64,000 nt of DNA from Selenomonas ruminantium AC2024 (lineage in GTDB: Bacteria > Bacillota > Negativicutes > Selenomonadales > Selenomonadaceae), in the NCBI RefSeq assembly GCF_000687995.1, contig NZ_JIAC01000001.1:2232001-2296000 (forward strand), written 5' to 3'. The notes below the pieces were generated by a model. It had not been told where the DNA came from and did no database searches. It was given only the letters and a program-made list of their open reading frames with translations. The translations under genes were made by a program, and so were the position numbers. How positions within the stretch are numbered: position 1 is the stretch's first letter; each line of letters starts with the position of its first letter. Shown piece after piece: positions 62,558 to 64,000 of this stretch.

Positions 62558-63133
62558 CTATTCATCAGGTACAGAAAAGATACTAAGTCCCAATTCTGCC
62601 GTCAAAGCATCTTCCCTGTCCTTCCCTTGCTTGACCGTAAGGCTGTTTATGACCACCAGACGTTCTCCCTGCTGGAGCCCCTGCAGGAAATGCAGCAAGG
62701 AAAAGTAATTGCCTGCCAGTTGTAATTTGACTGGCAGACAGTGCCTGCCTTCATCAGCGGCGGCTTTTCCCGGCACCACGGACAATATTCGCAAATGGCT
62801 CCGCACCGCCAGCCTGTCCAGCGCCACCAGAAACTCACCCTGTTCCATACTTCCCGGCAGGGCCTGCCGTGCCCGCCTTTCCCGCCTGCCAAGTTCCCTT
62901 TGATAATCATGCAAAGGCAAATGGGCATTCTGGAAATTGGCAATCGCTGTCACCGTTTTTTCTGCATGCGCCCCCTGCTGACGGAAGTCCGCCGCCGCCA
63001 TCTGCAGGGGACGATGCAGCACAATATAAAAACACAGCGGCAAAAGCAGGGTTCCTGCCAGAGCCAAAACGAAAAACCGCTGCCCGCGGCTACCGGGAAT
63101 TTTCAATTTTCCCCCGAGCTTTTCCATGTTCAT
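62558..63133 (-). CDS. PilO-like type IV pilus/secretion assembly protein
   Basis: A small inner-membrane protein (about 191 residues) with one N-terminal transmembrane segment (FFVLALAGTLLLPLCFYIVL), a coiled part (FRQQGAHAEKTVTAIAN) and a C-terminal ferredoxin-like domain (LKLQLAGNYFSLLHFLQGLQ-like segment near 140), the layout of PilO/GspM. It overlaps the PilN/GspL-like gene by 44 bp. The start is uncertain among three nearby ATGs; 63133 has GGGGAG upstream. Confidence 0.65.
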   Translation of the reverse strand: MNMEKLGGKLKIPGSRGQRFFVLALAGTLLLPLCFYIVLHRPLQMAAADFRQQGAHAEKTVTAIANFQNAHLPLHDYQRELGRRERRARQALPGSMEQGEFLVALDRLAVRSHLRILSVVPGKAAADEGRHCLPVKLQLAGNYFSLLHFLQGLQQGERLVVINSLTVKQGKDREDALTAELGLSIFSVPDE

Positions 63134-64000
63134 CCGACTCCCCATTTATCCGCAGGGAAAACTGAATTCTATCCGCTTCCCCTGACTTTCCCTTGGCCAG
63201 CGAAGAATTATCGAGGTTCACCGCAGAAAAATAGTCCTGGTCTGCCTCCAGCCGTCCCATAAAATCCATCAGACAATCATAATTTACTGCCTGACCTTCC
63301 AGCAAAATTCCCTCGCCTTCAACACCTGTATGTATCCGGGTAAGACAGACACCCTCCCCGATGCTCGTTCCCAAATGCACCAGCAGACTGTAGCCGGATA
63401 TTCCCTGTTGGCCCAGCTGCTGCCAAAGACCTTCCCGCCGTTCAACAGCGGCACGTTTAGCTGTCAATTCAGCCATCTGCTTGCGCTCCTGCTCCATAAG
63501 CACCAGTTCCGCCTGTCTTTCTGCCGCAAAACTTTTGGCCTGCTGATACGCAAAAACATCCCAAGCGGCAAGGCAGGTACAGATGAGCAGCAATAAGGCC
63601 AGCCAGATAGACAATAATCGCCCATAAGCAAGTTCAGAACCATTCCGTCCGCAAAAGCCCGCCCCTTCCCGCTGCGGATTTTGCAGATAGTTAAGCAGCC
63701 CCTGCAGTTCTTCCCCACCGGCAGGAATTATATCCACAAGCTTCAATTCCGCCTGGGCAAAAGCCTGTCTCACCGCCTGCAAATACCCCTTGCGTACGGC
63801 GGTTACCAGACACTTGCCATCCATTTCCTTGCCTGGCTGGCAAAGACAGGCAAAATCCTCACCGCTAAGCCCCCTGGCCAGCAATTTATCATCAAGTTCC
63901 CAATACGCGGCCTCCCGCTGTTCCTCTCTTGACAGGTCAGGCGGCAGCTGCAGGGCATAGCGGATAAGTTCCGCCTCCGGCACCACATAAACCACAGGCA
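63090..64000 (-). CDS. PilM/PilN (GspL)-like pilus assembly protein, 5' end outside window
   Basis: The frame is still open at base 64000, so the N-terminus lies beyond the window. The visible 303 codons contain a cytoplasmic part of the PilM/GspL kind (WELDDKLLARGL...), one transmembrane segment (LLSIWLALLLLICTCLAAWD near visible residue 135), a coiled coil (QQAKSFAAERQAELVLMEQE) and a PilN-like periplasmic domain. It fits a GspL-like fusion of the PilM end with PilN, followed by PilO. Confidence 0.65.
   Translation of the reverse strand, partial: PVVYVVPEAELIRYALQLPPDLSREEQREAAYWELDDKLLARGLSGEDFACLCQPGKEMDGKCLVTAVRKGYLQAVRQAFAQAELKLVDIIPAGGEELQGLLNYLQNPQREGAGFCGRNGSELAYGRLLSIWLALLLLICTCLAAWDVFAYQQAKSFAAERQAELVLMEQERKQMAELTAKRAAVERREGLWQQLGQQGISGYSLLVHLGTSIGEGVCLTRIHTGVEGEGILLEGQAVNYDCLMDFMGRLEADQDYFSAVNLDNSSLAKGKSGEADRIQFSLRINGESDEHGKARGKIENSR

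Overview
The window reads as a chromosome segment of a Gram-negative-walled Firmicute of the class Negativicutes, probably Selenomonadaceae (Selenomonas/Mitsuokella/Megamonas-like). Reasons: a Firmicutes-style carD-yacL-ispD-ispF-cysS-mrnC-thyX-rlmB-sigH cluster including a SigH sigma factor, an arginine-to-spermidine polyamine operon, AroC/AroK/AroB with type IV pilus genes, and moderately high GC in most genes. No species can be fixed from sequence alone. Nearly all genes lie on the minus strand.

Layout. 1-2.2 kb: queH, ruvB, ruvA. 2.3-12.4 kb: accessory stretch (CYTH protein, a decayed DUF3791/DUF3990 module, a FIST sensor with a soluble chemoreceptor, an ArsB-like permease, NudC, an NhaC-type antiporter, a LysE exporter, DUF441) followed by ruvC and yebC, so the usual yebC-ruvC-ruvA-ruvB block is split by about 9 kb. 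12.5-23.8 kb: defence island on one strand: AlbA_2/HATPase regulator, an AT-rich reverse transcriptase of the defence (UG/DRT) kind, HsdM, HsdS, a YhcG-type PD-(D/E)XK nuclease, HsdR, and an MFS transporter. 24-30.9 kb: polyamine operon (arginine-type decarboxylase, SpeE, carboxynorspermidine/carboxyspermidine dehydrogenase and decarboxylase, AguA, AguB). 31-34.2 kb: OFA-family MFS transporter, small membrane protein, DNA polymerase IV. 34.3-35.17 kb: a gene-poor stretch with the tail of a truncated gene, its terminator, and two inverted, diverged copies of a ~195-bp foldable element. 35.2-42 kb: methyltransferase, MutL, MutS, MiaB. 42-48.3 kb: RqcH, a zinc/manganese-type ABC pair, ModC-ModB-ModA with a structured leader. 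48.4-55.9 kb: the sigH-to-carD cluster. 56-64 kb: exported protein, serine dehydratase SdaAA/SdaAB, DapA, AroB, AroK, AroC, PilO-like and PilN/GspL-like proteins (the last runs off the window).

Two signals are not explained by the genes. First, a 12-bp palindrome TTGAC-N2-GTCAA recurs: I count 12 exact copies and 9 one-mismatch copies in seven clusters, where about 0.06 exact copies would be expected by chance in 64 kb of even composition. Clusters sit between genes as hairpins, one forming a textbook terminator, but also inside mutL, rlmB and aroC, where unit spacing is always a multiple of three (15 or 12 bp). Second, the two ~195-bp elements at 34613-34808 and 34918-35110 have completely different end sequences, yet each element's own ends are complementary to each other, while internal blocks are shared. 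That pattern suggests a conserved structured RNA or a palindromic mobile element.
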